NCBI GenBank assembly: GCA_009829735.1
Contig: CM020618.1
Coordinates: 7,070,627 to 7,134,626, forward strand
Direction of reading: 5' to 3'
Length of the DNA stretch: 64,000 nt
Origin: Pyropia yezoensis
Taxonomy: Eukaryota; Rhodophyta; Bangiophyceae; Bangiales; Bangiaceae
In this document: positions 1 through 11,028 of the stretch, piece after piece
How positions within the stretch are numbered: position 1 is the stretch's first letter
Layout of the letters: every line of letters begins with the position of its first letter
Notes under the pieces: generated by a model
The model's database searches: none
What the model was told of the DNA's origin: nothing
The model's input: only the letters and a program-made list of their open reading frames with translations
Translations under genes and position numbers: made by a program

Positions 1-525
1 ACTGGGGTGGGCGACAAGTACCTGGACCTGATGCGCACCCTCGGGGCGCTGCCAATGACAAACGACCGCACGGTGGGATCGATCACCAAGACCTGGGACA
101 GATTCAAGAAAGGGACCAGCGCTTTCGCATCGTCATTTTAAGCTGCGCAGCGCCTGAAGCTGACCGGCAACCCGTCCGAGGAAGCGGTCATCCAGGGCGC
201 TTTGGCCCACGGCAAGGGCATGGACATCGACGAGGCTATCCGAAAGCATCAGGCGCGTATGGACGGGGCGGAAGCGGAGACTGGAAAGCGCAAGTACTGC
301 CTGCTGCAAAAATATGTCTCGTGCTGGAAGGTGCTGCGAAACTCGGACAAGTGAAGCGGCGCCGCTGGATCGGCCGCCGCGGGAATCGGCACCCGGAGCG
401 GCACGGAGGGCAGCGGGGCGAGCGAGCATGAGGACCCTGAGACGGACGACCCGACGGATGGCCCCCGCACCAGTGGCAACGTCGGGGGCCCCGCACGCCA
501 GCTTGACCCTCGCGCACCTGGCACC
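1..525 (+). pseudogene. Myb/SANT-like (NAM-associated-like) DNA-binding protein, C-terminal part; candidate Harbinger ORF1
   Basis: Frame 1 is open from the window edge to TAA at 139-141, then open to TGA at 351-353, and continues in the same frame as a Gly/Ala/Ser/Asp-rich tail to 525. The pattern RTVGSI-x3-W-x2-FKK, then KLTGNPSEE and an alanine-rich helix, then CWKVLRNSDK followed by a stop, resembles the Myb/SANT-like plus NAM-associated C-terminal domains found in HARBI1-partner proteins, where a Trp normally follows the final Lys. The TGA is thus probably a mutated TGG. Such proteins bind transposon ends and escort the transposase. Element A inserts directly after position 525. The family call is from memory of the motif and was not searched; a host SANT-domain gene is the alternative. 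Confidence 0.5.
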
Positions 526-1098
526 TGTAGCATCCCTGGCCCCGACTTTACGCCTACCCGGGACAGCGACCAGAGGTCACCTGGTGCCAGAACACGCCCG
601 CCGTGTGGTGATGGTTGGCGGCCGTGGCCCATGCCCGGCACTGGGATGCGGTGGACTACGCTACCAACACGTGAGGGAGGGATTTCTGATGTGTTTTTGC
701 ATACTTGTGAGGGACTTGATTTGAGAGAATTTGAGTGTGAAATTAGTGAGTGGGAATAGAATAAGTAGTGATAGTGGCCCCCGACCTGACGAGGTTAGAC
801 TCGGGTCGGGGCCACTCGGGGGTCTGAGGGGGGCTACTTGGCCAACTTGCCGAGCCTCCCCCAGATGCACGTTAAGAGGGACAGCGAGGCGCCCTTGGCC
901 CGCGCCCTCAGGGAAAAATGCAACTGCGCGTTGGCTTTCCTCTTCCCCGTGTGCACTACCGTGCGTATCTGTCTGCTCTGCGAGCAGGCCCGTAAGGCAA
1001 CAGACATACCACTCTCGTAGTTCTCCTTTCTGTGTTACCTGTCCCTTTCCTCCGAGGGATAATGACACGTGTCTGAGAGGATCGAGTTTCATACCACA
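526..1098 (+). repeat. 5' LTR of element A
   Basis: Starts TGTAGC and ends ACCACA, 573 bp, four bases before the primer-binding site. Its first 357 bp are repeated at 17437-17795; the remaining ~215 bp are not found again in the window. The TG...CA ends and position directly upstream of the primer site fix the boundaries. Confidence 0.8.
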
Positions 1099-1102
1099 TG
1101 TT

Positions 1103-1119
1103 TGGTGGAGCAGCAGGGG
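1103..1119 (+). promoter_or_regulatory. Primer-binding site of element A
   Basis: TGGTGGAGCAGCAGGGG, starting with the TGG that pairs with a tRNA CCA end. The identical 17-mer follows the 5' LTR of B1, B2, B3, B4, C and D. It can be read as CCA complement, discriminator A, acceptor arm GGAGCAG and a T-stem in which G53 pairs with C61, which is what a true tRNA primer requires. Confidence 0.8.
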
Positions 1120-1306
1120 ACTGGAGTGTTTGAGAAGAGACATTCGGGAGCAGCGGTTGGGTTGTTCCTGTTCTGTCTTTTTCTAGGTTTGGGAGTTTTT
1201 TGCACCCGTTCACGGGAATCCCATTCCTGGCTCCCCAACCCCTCTCTTGTGGTCTTGCGATCTTTGGACACGAAGTCAGCTGGACTGTGGCTGTCAAGAG
1301 ACCAAC

Positions 1307-2116
1307 ATGGCTACCCTCCCTGGCACGACGGTGCCCGAAGGGGTAGACCCCGCGTCCCTTGACGCATCCCTGGTCACCGCGGGGGACGGTGCCCAACCCG
1401 GCGTTCTCCCCAAGGGCGAAGCAGACTTGGGAGTGACACCCTGTAGCGGACTGGAGTCCACAGGCGGCCAAGTACCTCTTGCTCCCGTTTCTCCGGCTAT
1501 CCCTCCTGTGGGAGCCACCCCGGGGACAACGGCGTTTGAGTCCGCTCGCAGCAGACGTCTCCCTCCTGTTGGTTTTACTCCTGAACTTCCAGGGATAGCC
1601 CCTGGTGTGTTTACTCCTGGACCTACACATGGCAGCTGGGTGTATACACCTCTTCTTGTGGGCGCTAGCAGTGCCAGAGGCACCGCTGCAACTGGTTCTA
1701 CGGGTCCCCCTGAGACCTCAACTCCTGGGACCGGCCAAGCTTTTCCTCCTTTAGCGTCTTATGGGGCGGGGAGCTCCAAGACCGTTTACCGGAGCAGCCA
1801 GAGGCGTCGGCGTCGTCGTCGTCGCTCTAGCACCAGCGAGACTAGTTCCTTCAGCTCTGAGGAGGGAAACGACTGGGACGCATCCCCTGGTCCAACTCGG
1901 CGCAGGCCTGTCGATTTCGACTTCCCTGCCCACCAAGTAGGGGATGCCACCCTAAACAAGGTCGCGTATTGGGGCAACTACCGGCTGGAGAACCAAGCCC
2001 AATGTTACACGCGGAAGATGGCCAAAAAGATGGCATCCGTGAACCGTCGAATACAGCCGAGCTTCGAGGAACATCCTAAGTTTTCCGGGAAGAGGCCGGC
2101 GCTTAACTTCGCCTTC
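1307..2116 (+). pseudogene. gag: Element A gag, N-terminal part (interrupted by B1)
   Basis: The ATG at 1307 (CAACATGG) begins a 270-codon open frame that ends exactly at the B1 insertion and resumes in frame at 11503. The first ~150 residues are Pro/Thr/Gly-rich and low in complexity. A run of about eight Arg, then a Ser/Thr-rich stretch, follows at residues 185-205. The last ~60 residues (DATLNKVAYWGNYRLE and beyond) look like the start of the folded capsid region. This is the structural protein of the retrotransposon particle. The same CAACATGG start context is used by B gag. Confidence 0.8.
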
Positions 2117-2585
2117 TGTGGCAAAAACCTCTCGCACACACGGCACCCAAGTTGGGGCGTCGTACAAGGGCTGCCTCCCGTGTCGGGGGAACCGGAAGAA
2201 GTGCAAGTCGCACACACTCTGTCCCTGTTGTGGGGCAATCCCCCCACTGACAAACAAGAAGATGGTGTGTGGTCCAACAGTTTCTTGGTCGGGACGGGGA
2301 AGCAGGGCCAAGCCTCGCTGTCCCTCCCCTCATCCCCCCAGGGTCCCCTCAGAATCTCGCCGCTCAGAATCTCCCACCCCAGCACCTGCCCCCCGGGCCA
2401 CACGAAAATTCAAGACGATAAATGCAGAAAACCCTCAAATCCAAGTTGGATTTACTACTAAGCTAACTATCCCAAACTTAGGGAATATGGACCCAAATGC
2501 AGGGGGAGGAACGGATCAGGCTAGTGGCCTGCCGCCCCTTGCATGGCACGTGTTGCCCCCCTACCTGGGGGTCAACACTGCCACA
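2117..2585 (-). repeat. 3' LTR of B1
   Basis: 469 bp with terminal TGTGGCA/TGCCACA inverted ends. A purine-rich tract (GAGGAGAGGGGAG on the minus strand, 2586-2598) lies just outside and serves as the polypurine tract for plus-strand synthesis. Confidence 0.93.
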
Positions 2586-2923
2586 CTCCCCTCTCCTCAG
2601 TTCCGACCGACCCGGTCGGCCCTGTGAGGGGATGCGTAAACGCACGTCTTGGCGTTTGGGGCGCGACTTGCTGTCCCCCCCTAGAGTACGTAACGCGGAT
2701 GTGGAGGCGGTCACGTTGACCGCCCCTTTCCTCAAGCTTGCCCACCCGGCAGCTTGCTCTCCTTGGTTCTCACATCACCACCACCACCACATCCCCTTCA
2801 CCATTCCCTTGGCCGCCCCGCGCTGGGGAGGCCACTCTTTACTCACGATCCGAGCCCCCCTCAACTCGAGGCGGGTCTCATGCCGCTGCAAACAGGGCGT
2901 CTCTCCCCAACTTGGGGAGAGCC

Positions 2924-4867
2924 ATGGCGACCCCGGGGGTGGAGACGGACTTCCTTGACGAACGGATGGAGGACACCTTCTACGGTGCAGCGCCCGCCGG
3001 GACTTCCGGCGGGGGCTCCGCGGTTACTCCGGGGGATGGGACTTCCGCGTCACCCGGCTTTGGGTTGACGGCGGGATCTCCTCCAGAGGCGGGACATGTT
3101 GTCCCGCGTGAGGCCTTGGGGCGGTGGTTTTACCCCGCTTGGCCTCTGTATCAGGAGGGGTTGACTGTTTTTCGCTGTGGCCGACTTGGCACAGCGATGA
3201 GTCGGGTGTGGGGCCGCCTACGGGAGAAGTATCCCCGTAGTGTAGGGTTCCCTGGCGGCTTCAGGACGGACCAGTTTGCCTTCCTGGACGATGAGGAGGT
3301 CGAGGACATACAGCGGGCCAAGGCCATGGTGGACCGCTGGGGAACTATACCGGGTCCCGGCGCCTTGCCGACCTTTACTTGGGACGCGGTGGCGACTCGT
3401 CCCCCGTACTTTCACGAGGCCGATCCGCACACTCATCACTTTGATGTGCGGATGGAGAAGGACTTCCGGCAAGGTCCGTTCTTGATGAACTCGGCTCAAC
3501 TTGAGTTTCCGCAGCAGTCCGCTGCTAGTAAGGAGCAGTACTATCCGAAGAAGCCCGAGTGGTGGCCTCAAGTTGAGGTCCCCTACGGGTTCCCTGCGTT
3601 GCTGCCACGGTTGCTCGACCACTTCGGCTCTGTCATGTTGACGGCTAGCCCAGATCACCTGGTGTCGGCCATGTTGGCCACCCAGTGGCTCCTCGAGGTC
3701 ATGTCGACCTGGGTGTCCTGTGCTCAGCGGCGGGGGATGCTCTGGCATCTCACCCTCCGGCTTATCCAAGGTTTGGAACAGCTCACCCCTCAGCTAGTTG
3801 CTGAGGGGTTCTCATCAGGACAACTCACTCTACTTGAGGAGATGCCCCGCCTCCACAAGTTGATCGAGTGGGAGAGCATTGAGCACAAGTTGCGCCGCCC
3901 CACTCGTGGGCGCAAGGACGACGGCGCACTTCGCCAGTTCGTGTGGGTCGCTCGTGAACTTCACGACGGCCGTGTCGTACTACGAGAGGGGTTGGGCATC
4001 GGGGACTACCCGTACGCCCCGGGGGTGGATCGCCACACTGCGCCACCCCCGGACAAGCCCATAATTATGGCTGTGCCCTTATCTGATGACCATATGACTC
4101 AACCTACTGCGGGGGCCCCAAGTCGGGGTCGCAGTTACACCCGGGTACCGCCACCTCGGCGTGCCCCTCCACCTCCTCCTGTACCCTACCAGTCGCACGG
4201 GGACATCTCGATTCGCGCGGCCGCTGAGTCGTCCACCCCGGTGTCCCCCAACTTGGGGGCCACCCTTCTGACGGTTTACCCCAGGTAGGTGTTACCGGCC
4301 ACGCCTCTGACCTCACAGATGATGATCACCACGTTGGTGCGCACCATCTCCTGGTTGGCCGCGTCGACCGCATCCCTTTAAGTTTCCAACACTCCTCAAC
4401 TTGAGGAGCGCGTTCGTACTGCGGTGGCGACCGCGAGTTGCGAGTCGGTGGCGGAGTTTATGAAGGCCGAGTTGGCTCGCATCGGGGCTATTGTGCCCCA
4501 GCCAGCCCCACTTGGGCGTGGCAAACGTCGGGCGAGCCGGGCATACTCGCCTCCTCGCCGTCGTCGCCGACGCTCGCGGCGCTCTCCCTCCGTGTCGGAA
4601 GACGAGTTGACTTACTCCGTCTCGGAGTCTTCTACTCCGTCAGAGTCGGAGTCAGTTCGCCGTCTGTGTCGCCAACTTGCGCGCAAGACCAAGCAGAAGG
4701 GTAGCCGCGGTCGTCGCCACTTGCGCGACCATGAGGGGCGCGACGGTTCCGACTTGGAGCCGCCGGCCCCGCCGACTGGTGGGGAGCGTTATTGGCGTGG
4801 GTCTCGCCGCTCGCCTCTACGTGAGGGCGAGGGCCGTGGGGTTGGAGAGTCTAGCATGCATGCCTAG
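2924..4867 (+). pseudogene. Antisense ORF of B1 (aORF-B), two in-frame stops
   Basis: Runs opposite to gag-pol, from GCCATGG at 2924 near the 3' LTR towards the end of pol; 648 codons with TAG at 4286 and TAA at 4379 in one frame. B3 has sense codons (TTG, CAA) at both places. Order: Gly/Ala/Ser-rich N-terminus (1-60); globular region with REALGRWFYPAW, FRTDQFAFLDDEEVED and YYPKKPEWWPQVEV; FGSVMLTASPDHL then QRRGMLWHL; a 'DPxxAPGVDRH'-like proline region; an Arg/Ser-rich C-terminal third resembling RS proteins, with a likely nuclear signal (KRRASRAYSPPRRRRRR). Function unknown. No signal peptide or membrane segment is seen, so it is not an envelope protein. The same frame persists in B2 and B3. 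Confidence 0.72.
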
Positions 4868-4978
4868 TTGGCAGCTGCCTTTGTTGTGAGAGTGTGAGGG
4901 TAAGGGCTGTAGTTAAAAGCCACTCTACGTACCACTTCGACTTGAAGCACTCGCTTGGCACTGTTACCCGGCCTTCCC

Positions 4979-7900
4979 TCATATTGAGGGGGGGCTGTTA
5001 GGGTCTATCTCATTCCGGGCACAGTATGCCCGGACCTTCTCAGCGGGGAGGTCCTCCACATATTTCCACGTATTGTCTTTGGCTTTGTAGCCGAACCAAC
5101 GCACCCTCAACATGAGGCGGTCAGTGTCCTCATCCCAGCCGTGGTCGATGAACTCATCGAACACGTACTCCTGCTCGCCATGTTTGGCCGCAGGCAGTGA
5201 GGGGAGGTGCCACGCTTCCAACGCACGCGCCCAAGCTGGGTCGCCTGCAGACGGTGGTGCAACTGTGACCACGTCCTGTCCGTTCACTGTGCGCACCCCA
5301 TCGTCACTTTCCATGGTGAAGCGCCGCCCATCAGTACGGAGGACCTGGTACGGCCCCCTCGTCTGGAATACCAACTTACCTCCAGTTGGGGTGTGTGAGT
5401 GTACCAGCACCCAGTCACCCTGCTCGGGGACATGCTTAGCATTGCGCACCTTTTTGTCAAAGATACGCTTGTAGCGCTTTTGCGTTTTGTCCATCTCAGC
5501 CCTGACTTTAGGGATGAGCTTTTCAAGCCTAGCAGCGAACTCCGCCTTACTCTCAGTAGGAGTTGGCGTACTGCCACCATTCTCCCTAGTTGGGAGCGGC
5601 CGCCGCACGGCAATAGACCGCACGCGACGGGGGGTCACAAAAGTGAGGGGTACTTCCCCGGTAGATGAGTGAACCTGCGAATTGTAGGCAGTGGTAAGAA
5701 TAGAAATGTATTGGTCCCACGTTTTCACGTGCTTACTCACATAGTGGCGCAGCTGCCGAACAATAGTTTTGTTGAAGCGCTCCACCTGCCCATTAGTTTG
5801 TGGGTGGTAGGGGGTGGCATAGTTTGCATTGACCCCCATTATATCCAGCACTCCCTGAAACAGTACAGACGCAAACTGCGGTCCATTGTCCGATAGTGTA
5901 CTATCTGGAATGCCATACGCGGCAACCCAGTGATCTAGGAAGGCCGACACGGCCGACATGGCCGTGATCTCTGCCAGTGGGATCGCTCGCGTAAGTTTCG
6001 TGAAGCGGTCACAGATAACCAGGAGGTACTGGTTGCCCTCCTCGGTCACTGGCAGCGGCCCAAGGATGTCCATCGCCAACGCGGCAAAGGGCTCCTTGGC
6101 CGGAAACAGTAGCATAGCCGTAGTAGGCCGCCGTTCCATGAGACGGTTCTGTGCACAACTTGTGCAGGCAGCCACCCAACTGTAGATGTCCACCACCATG
6201 GACGGCCAGTAGTACCTGGTCCTCAGGGTCTGGTAAAGTTTACTAGACCCCAGGTGTCCACCGGTGGGAGCGTTATGCTCCCTCTCAAGAATACTGTCCT
6301 TGAGAGATGCGGGAACGACCAGTTGTTCGGTCCCCTGGAATACCCCCCTCCTCAAGAGGAGGCCATCGTCCCCGATAAAGAACGGCGTCTCCGCCACTGT
6401 ATCCAGTGCATCCCTCTGCAACTTGCAGAAGGGATCCTCGGCCTGGGTCTTCACCACCTCGTCCAGGAACAGGGGCAAGAACTTCTTGTTCCCTGGCGCC
6501 CCAGAGTCGAACGCCTGACCCGAGCGCGTGACTACCCCCACGATGGGGATGTTCCCATCGACTGGGTCAGTGTCCAGCCCCTCGGTAGGTACCCGAGAAA
6601 CGCCGTCGGCAAGGGCATGTTGCCTGCCAGGTCGGTACTCAATATCAAAGTTGAAGGGTGCCAGTCGCACCCTCCACCGGTTCAGACGAGTGTTCGTAGA
6701 ATCCGTCTTGAAGATGAACTGAAACGCGCGGTGGTCACAGCGGATGAGGAACTTCTCACCCTCTAGGTAGTGACGAAGTGACGTCACCGCCCACACCACT
6801 ACGAGTCCTTCCAACTCGGTGACTCCATGGTTCTTTTCAGCCGAGTTCAGCCCCTTGCTGAAGTATCCCACCGGCAAGTACTCCTTGTCCGGCTGCTGCT
6901 GAAGCAACACACAACCAAGTTGGTCGTAGCTAGCGTCCACACGCAGGATGTAGTGGCCTCCCAAGCTGGGAATAGCCAGGGTAGGGGGCTTCAGCAGTAG
7001 GTCCGGAAGAGTCTCAGAGGATTCCTGCTCCACCCGATATGGGGGAGGCAGGTTCTTCGGTAGCGTTGAGCTCACTAACTCATTCAACGGCTTGGCCACC
7101 TTGGCGAAGCCCTTGGTGAAACGTCGGTACACGTTACACATCCCGAGGAAGCTCCTCATCTGGGTCTGGGTCCGGGGGTACTGAGCCTTACGGATGGCCC
7201 TCAAGTTCTTCTCGTTGACACTGAGGCGCCCCGGACGGACAACATGTCCCAAGTACTCCACCTCTTGAGTGAAGAGGTGGCACTTACTCGCCTTCAGTTA
7301 CACACCGCCGTCAGCAAGTAGCTTGAACACCTGGCAAAGATGGCCAATGTGCTCCTCCGGACTTCGGGAGAACACAATGATAACGTCTAGGTACACGAGA
7401 CAGATCTGCCACAGTATTCCGGCCAGAATCATGCCCATAGCGCGCTGGAAAGATGCCGCCGCGTTTCACAGTCCAAGCGGTAGACGTTCGCACTGGTAGG
7501 TACGACAGTGACAGGTAAAGGTAGTTTTATGCCTGTCTTCCGGGGCAATGGGAATTTGCCCGTACCCCGCATTACAGTCCAGGGTAGAGAACACGTTTGC
7601 CTCCCCCAGAGAGTCCAGACAGTCGTCCATCCTAGGTAGGGGATAACTGTCCTTCACCGTGCGCTCGTTGAGCTTATTGTAGCCGATACAGAACCGAGGG
7701 GTCCCATCAACTTTGGGGACGATAACCACCGGACTCGCCCTCTCGGCGATACTGGCCTCCATCACATCGAGGGCCTCCATGCGAGCGACTTGCTCCTTAA
7801 CGAGGGCCCTTGAACGGGGCCCTCCCCTATACGGTTGTTGGCGTATAGGGGGTGCACCGGGTTTCAACTCGATCCGGTGTTGGGTGGCTCTCTAGAGTCC

Positions 7901-8965
7901 CAATTGACCATCCCACAACTTGTGATATTGGTCCAAGAGGCGTTCAACTTGAACCCTCAACCTGGGTGGAACACCTTCCATGTTCACGTGGGGTCGAGGA
8001 GAGGCGGCCGACTTGGCTTGATGCTTCTCCTTTCCGGACCTCGCGTCGCTACTCGCGCCCGCATTGAGGGTGACCGCTACTACCGGTCCCTCGTGTTGGT
8101 CGATATAGCCGAACTTGGCTCCCGACTTGAAGTACTTGGGCGACGAGCTCAGGTTCATCACCTGGATCCTCCACGGGACTCCGGCCTTGGAGTCCATCGT
8201 GCCAAGGGCAACATGCACTTGGTGCTTGCGAGCAAGACGGGGGTAGGGGTGCACCAACCCGTTCCCCGTATAATCAGTTACAACGTCAACGTGCGCCACC
8301 GAGTTGGGGGGGCAACGTGACTTTAAGGGCTAAACGCAGGGTAGCAGTAAACCCTTCCCTCACAGAGCAAACAGGCTTCGACTGTGAGACTGTCACAGGA
8401 GCCACAGACTTTCCCTTACCAAGGATGGCGATGGTCTCCCCATTCATCAACGTGACCCAATACTCAGGGCCACAAATCATTGGCACTTGTGTAACAACAT
8501 ATGGGGTACCCAGAAGCAGGGGTACAAATATATATTCTCCACTACTCCATAGGTCACGTCGACCTCATGGGCTCCCAACCTAGTTGGTAGGGTCACGGCA
8601 CCAACGATGGGAAGCACCCCACCATTGATATCGATCAGATGGTCAGCTTTAGGCCTCCAGCGTTGGAGCTTCATCTCCTTCGGTAATAGCGACTTGCGTA
8701 TCAAGGAGGCTCCTGACCCGGTATCAAGTACGATACGGGCACAGCAGGCACGGCCAGGGGCAAGTTGCACCCGTCCAGCCACCTGGAAGTTCTCACCCGT
8801 CAGCACCGCGATGACCCGACGTGGGTTTACGTTCTTGGGGAGTCCTATCCGAGGTGGGCGGACTCCCTTAGGTCGCCGCAGTATCCGGCACGGTTGGTTC
8901 GTCCTCTTGACCCACTTGGCCGAGGCTGCCGTTGTGAGCTTGGGAGGGCCAGCTCCAACGGTCAT
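4979..8965 (-). pseudogene. pol: B1 pol: PR-RT-RNase H-integrase-chromodomain, inactivated
   Basis: Reads right to left from ATG 8965. PR has DTGSGAS (Asp codon at 8723-8725). A 2-nt insertion after PR shifts the frame. RT resumes about 7867 with LPRMDDCLDSL and FSTLDCNAGY, but has a TGA where B4 has Cys (LPxGL-stop-NA), YLDV instead of YLDD (7382-7393), and a TAA about 7297. From 7261 to 4979 there is a clean 760-aa frame: RNase H (VDASYDQLG, CDHRAFQF), integrase HHCC (H..H..CTSCAQN) and D,D35E (MDILGPLP, SDNGPQ, NGQVERFN), then a chromodomain (YVFDEFIDHGWDEDTDRLML...RVRWFGYKAKDNTW). The RT lesions make the copy unable to replicate itself. Confidence 0.9.
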
Positions 8966-9202
8966 TCGGTTCCCGCCGACTTGGCGTCCGAATCTGAGGA
9001 CGAAGGGGAAGACGACGAGTCCGAGGACGACGTGTCCGCCCCCTCCGCCGAGGGTGTGGCGACCGCCACCACCGGTCGAGACCCACCCTCGCGGCGTGAA
9101 CGTACTTCGTTCGTAGCCGACTTCTTACTCGCATTCTTATCGAGTTGTTGGATGCGTTTTCCTCAACAAAGGGCAATCATATGCCCAGTGTCCATCGAAG
9201 TT

Positions 9203-10909
9203 TCAGTTACAGCACCGATTGTCAGTTTCCGGAGGGGTCTTCCCAACTGGGGAAGACGAGGAGATACCCTGGGAAGTTCCCACGGCAGCTACCACCCTCT
9301 CCTTGCGGATTCGGCGTGCCTCTCTCAACTCTCTGGCCTGGCGCGCCTCCTCCCGTTCCTTGGCCAACTCGGCTTGACGCTCCTGGCGTTGTTCCTCCCG
9401 CAACTTACGGTAGGCCTCGCCTCTGCGGTAGGCGAACCTAGCCCACTCTGCCAGGGTCGCCCGGGCAGTGTTATGCTCCCGGGTCTCCATCCGGACTGAC
9501 CAATGGAGTCCCTCCACAAACCGACTCTTCACCACAGCTTGTGGATGAAGAAACCCACAAAGATTGTTGAGCTTACGGACTCGTTCCGCAAAGGACAACT
9601 CGTCCTCCGCCTCTTCCTGATGGGCTTGCGTAAACTCCTCGACTTGAGAAGCCAGCGCCACTTCATCAACCATGGCCCTCAACAACCAGTTGACGAGCTC
9701 CAAATAGGACGTCACCTCACCAGCGCCTCCACTTGAGGAACTGGGCATGACGGACATAAGTTCTGTCCGCAGGTCGCCCTTCGTAAACTCCTGTAGCATA
9801 TAAAGAGCCATGCCATCACTTATGGCATTGTCGTCACAGGCTTTTGTGAAACGACGTAGGAACTCAAAGACACGGAGGGGGGGAGTTCCATCCCACTCCG
9901 CTTCGTGCCCAAAAGAGTGAAGTGCATTCTTCTTGGCACGGCCCATGGCTCGGGCCTGGTCAGGACCATACGCCACCGACTTGTTGTGGAGTGCGTAGGT
10001 CTCACAGTCAAAGATCCTCTGGTAGACCGGGTTGGCTACCTGGATTTTGGGCGGCACCTCACGTTGAGGGAACAGCGGCTGTGGCACTGGGGTAAGCTCA
10101 CTCTCAGTGCCTGTAGTCCGGCGCGGCGCGCTTGGTGTGGCCGCCGGCGTTTCGGGGGGGAACTCCCCCGTGAAGGGCGTACGCCCCACCGAAAATGGTG
10201 TGGATCCCTCGTTGGGAGTCACAGGGGTCGCTCCCTGTTCGGGGCGAGCCGAGATAGGCGTCAGGAGGGATTCTCCCTGCGCCTGCGGGCTCGAAAGCCC
10301 CAATCCGGCCTGGACATTAAGGCCATCTGGCAAACTCGCCACAATCTGATTCAGAATAGTATTCGTCATCGTGATCACCAGGTCCGGCAAAGTCTGCCGT
10401 ATCACATTGGTCGCCTCCCGACGGACAGTTTCCGCGAGGAGGGGGTTATGGACTCCAGTTGAGTCTCGGTCCGCCTCCGGAAGTCCGCCTGAGGGGTAAC
10501 CACGATCCTCAGGGGTCTCAACCGGGGGCATGGGCGCGAGCCCATCGCCGAGCAACGGAGGTCCGCCGTCCTCCGAAAGCCTAGTTGGCGACGGCTCGGA
10601 GCCAAAGTTGGTTCCAAACCGAGTGGAGCCCGCGGGCACAGTCCCCTCACCTTGGGACGTTCCCGTTGAGTGTACCACACGGTGGCCAGACTTCGGCCCA
10701 CCCACATCAGAAGTGTCAGCCGAGTGAGCTCTCGACTGAGTCGGGGTGGCCTGTTGCCCGCCCGCACTTCCAGTCCTGCTGGCGTGAGGGACCTCTAGTC
10801 CCTCTGCGACCCCAGGTAAACCCACCTGTGTCTCACCAGTATTCAAAGGCACTGAAGTACGTGCGTCACCCGTGTACTCCCCGGACGACGGGGGGTCCGA
10901 GCTAGCCAT
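9203..10909 (-). CDS. gag: B1 gag, ending at a stop inside the zinc knuckle
   Basis: 568 codons from ATG at 10909 (CAACATGG on the minus strand). N-terminal 200 residues are Gly/Pro/Thr/Ser-rich; capsid-like helical region about 290-500 (RAMGRAKKNALHSFGHEAEWDG, LRRFTKACDDNAI, FAERVRKLNNLC); a charged Glu/Arg coiled stretch near the end (EEQRQERQAELAKEREEAR). The frame stops at TGA precisely where the second Cys of a CX2CX4HX4C knuckle is expected; B4 has TGC there. Amino-acid identical, as far as I can see, to B2 gag. Structural particle protein. Confidence 0.88.
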   Translation of the reverse strand: MASSDPPSSGEYTGDARTSVPLNTGETQVGLPGVAEGLEVPHASRTGSAGGQQATPTQSRAHSADTSDVGGPKSGHRVVHSTGTSQGEGTVPAGSTRFGTNFGSEPSPTRLSEDGGPPLLGDGLAPMPPVETPEDRGYPSGGLPEADRDSTGVHNPLLAETVRREATNVIRQTLPDLVITMTNTILNQIVASLPDGLNVQAGLGLSSPQAQGESLLTPISARPEQGATPVTPNEGSTPFSVGRTPFTGEFPPETPAATPSAPRRTTGTESELTPVPQPLFPQREVPPKIQVANPVYQRIFDCETYALHNKSVAYGPDQARAMGRAKKNALHSFGHEAEWDGTPPLRVFEFLRRFTKACDDNAISDGMALYMLQEFTKGDLRTELMSVMPSSSSGGAGEVTSYLELVNWLLRAMVDEVALASQVEEFTQAHQEEAEDELSFAERVRKLNNLCGFLHPQAVVKSRFVEGLHWSVRMETREHNTARATLAEWARFAYRRGEAYRKLREEQRQERQAELAKEREEARQARELREARRIRKERVVAAVGTSQGISSSSPVGKTPPETDNRCCN

Positions 10910-11009
10910 GTTGGCAAACGATCTGTATGACACGGTCCAAGTCCACCGTTCGTCTGAGACAGAGGGCCCCCTACACCCGGGTGCACCCGGAGGTAAAGTT
11001 TACCTCTGT

Positions 11010-11026
11010 CCCCTGCTGCTCCACCA
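11010..11026 (-). promoter_or_regulatory. Primer-binding site of B1
   Basis: Minus-strand TGGTGGAGCAGCAGGGG, two bases inside the 5' LTR. Same 17-mer as all other elements here. Confidence 0.85.
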
Positions 11027-11028
11027 AA

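Noticed and set aside
2771-2792. CAC trinucleotide run as a microsatellite of interest
   Set aside because: Short, and sits in the leader before the antisense start codon; ordinary slippage sequence.
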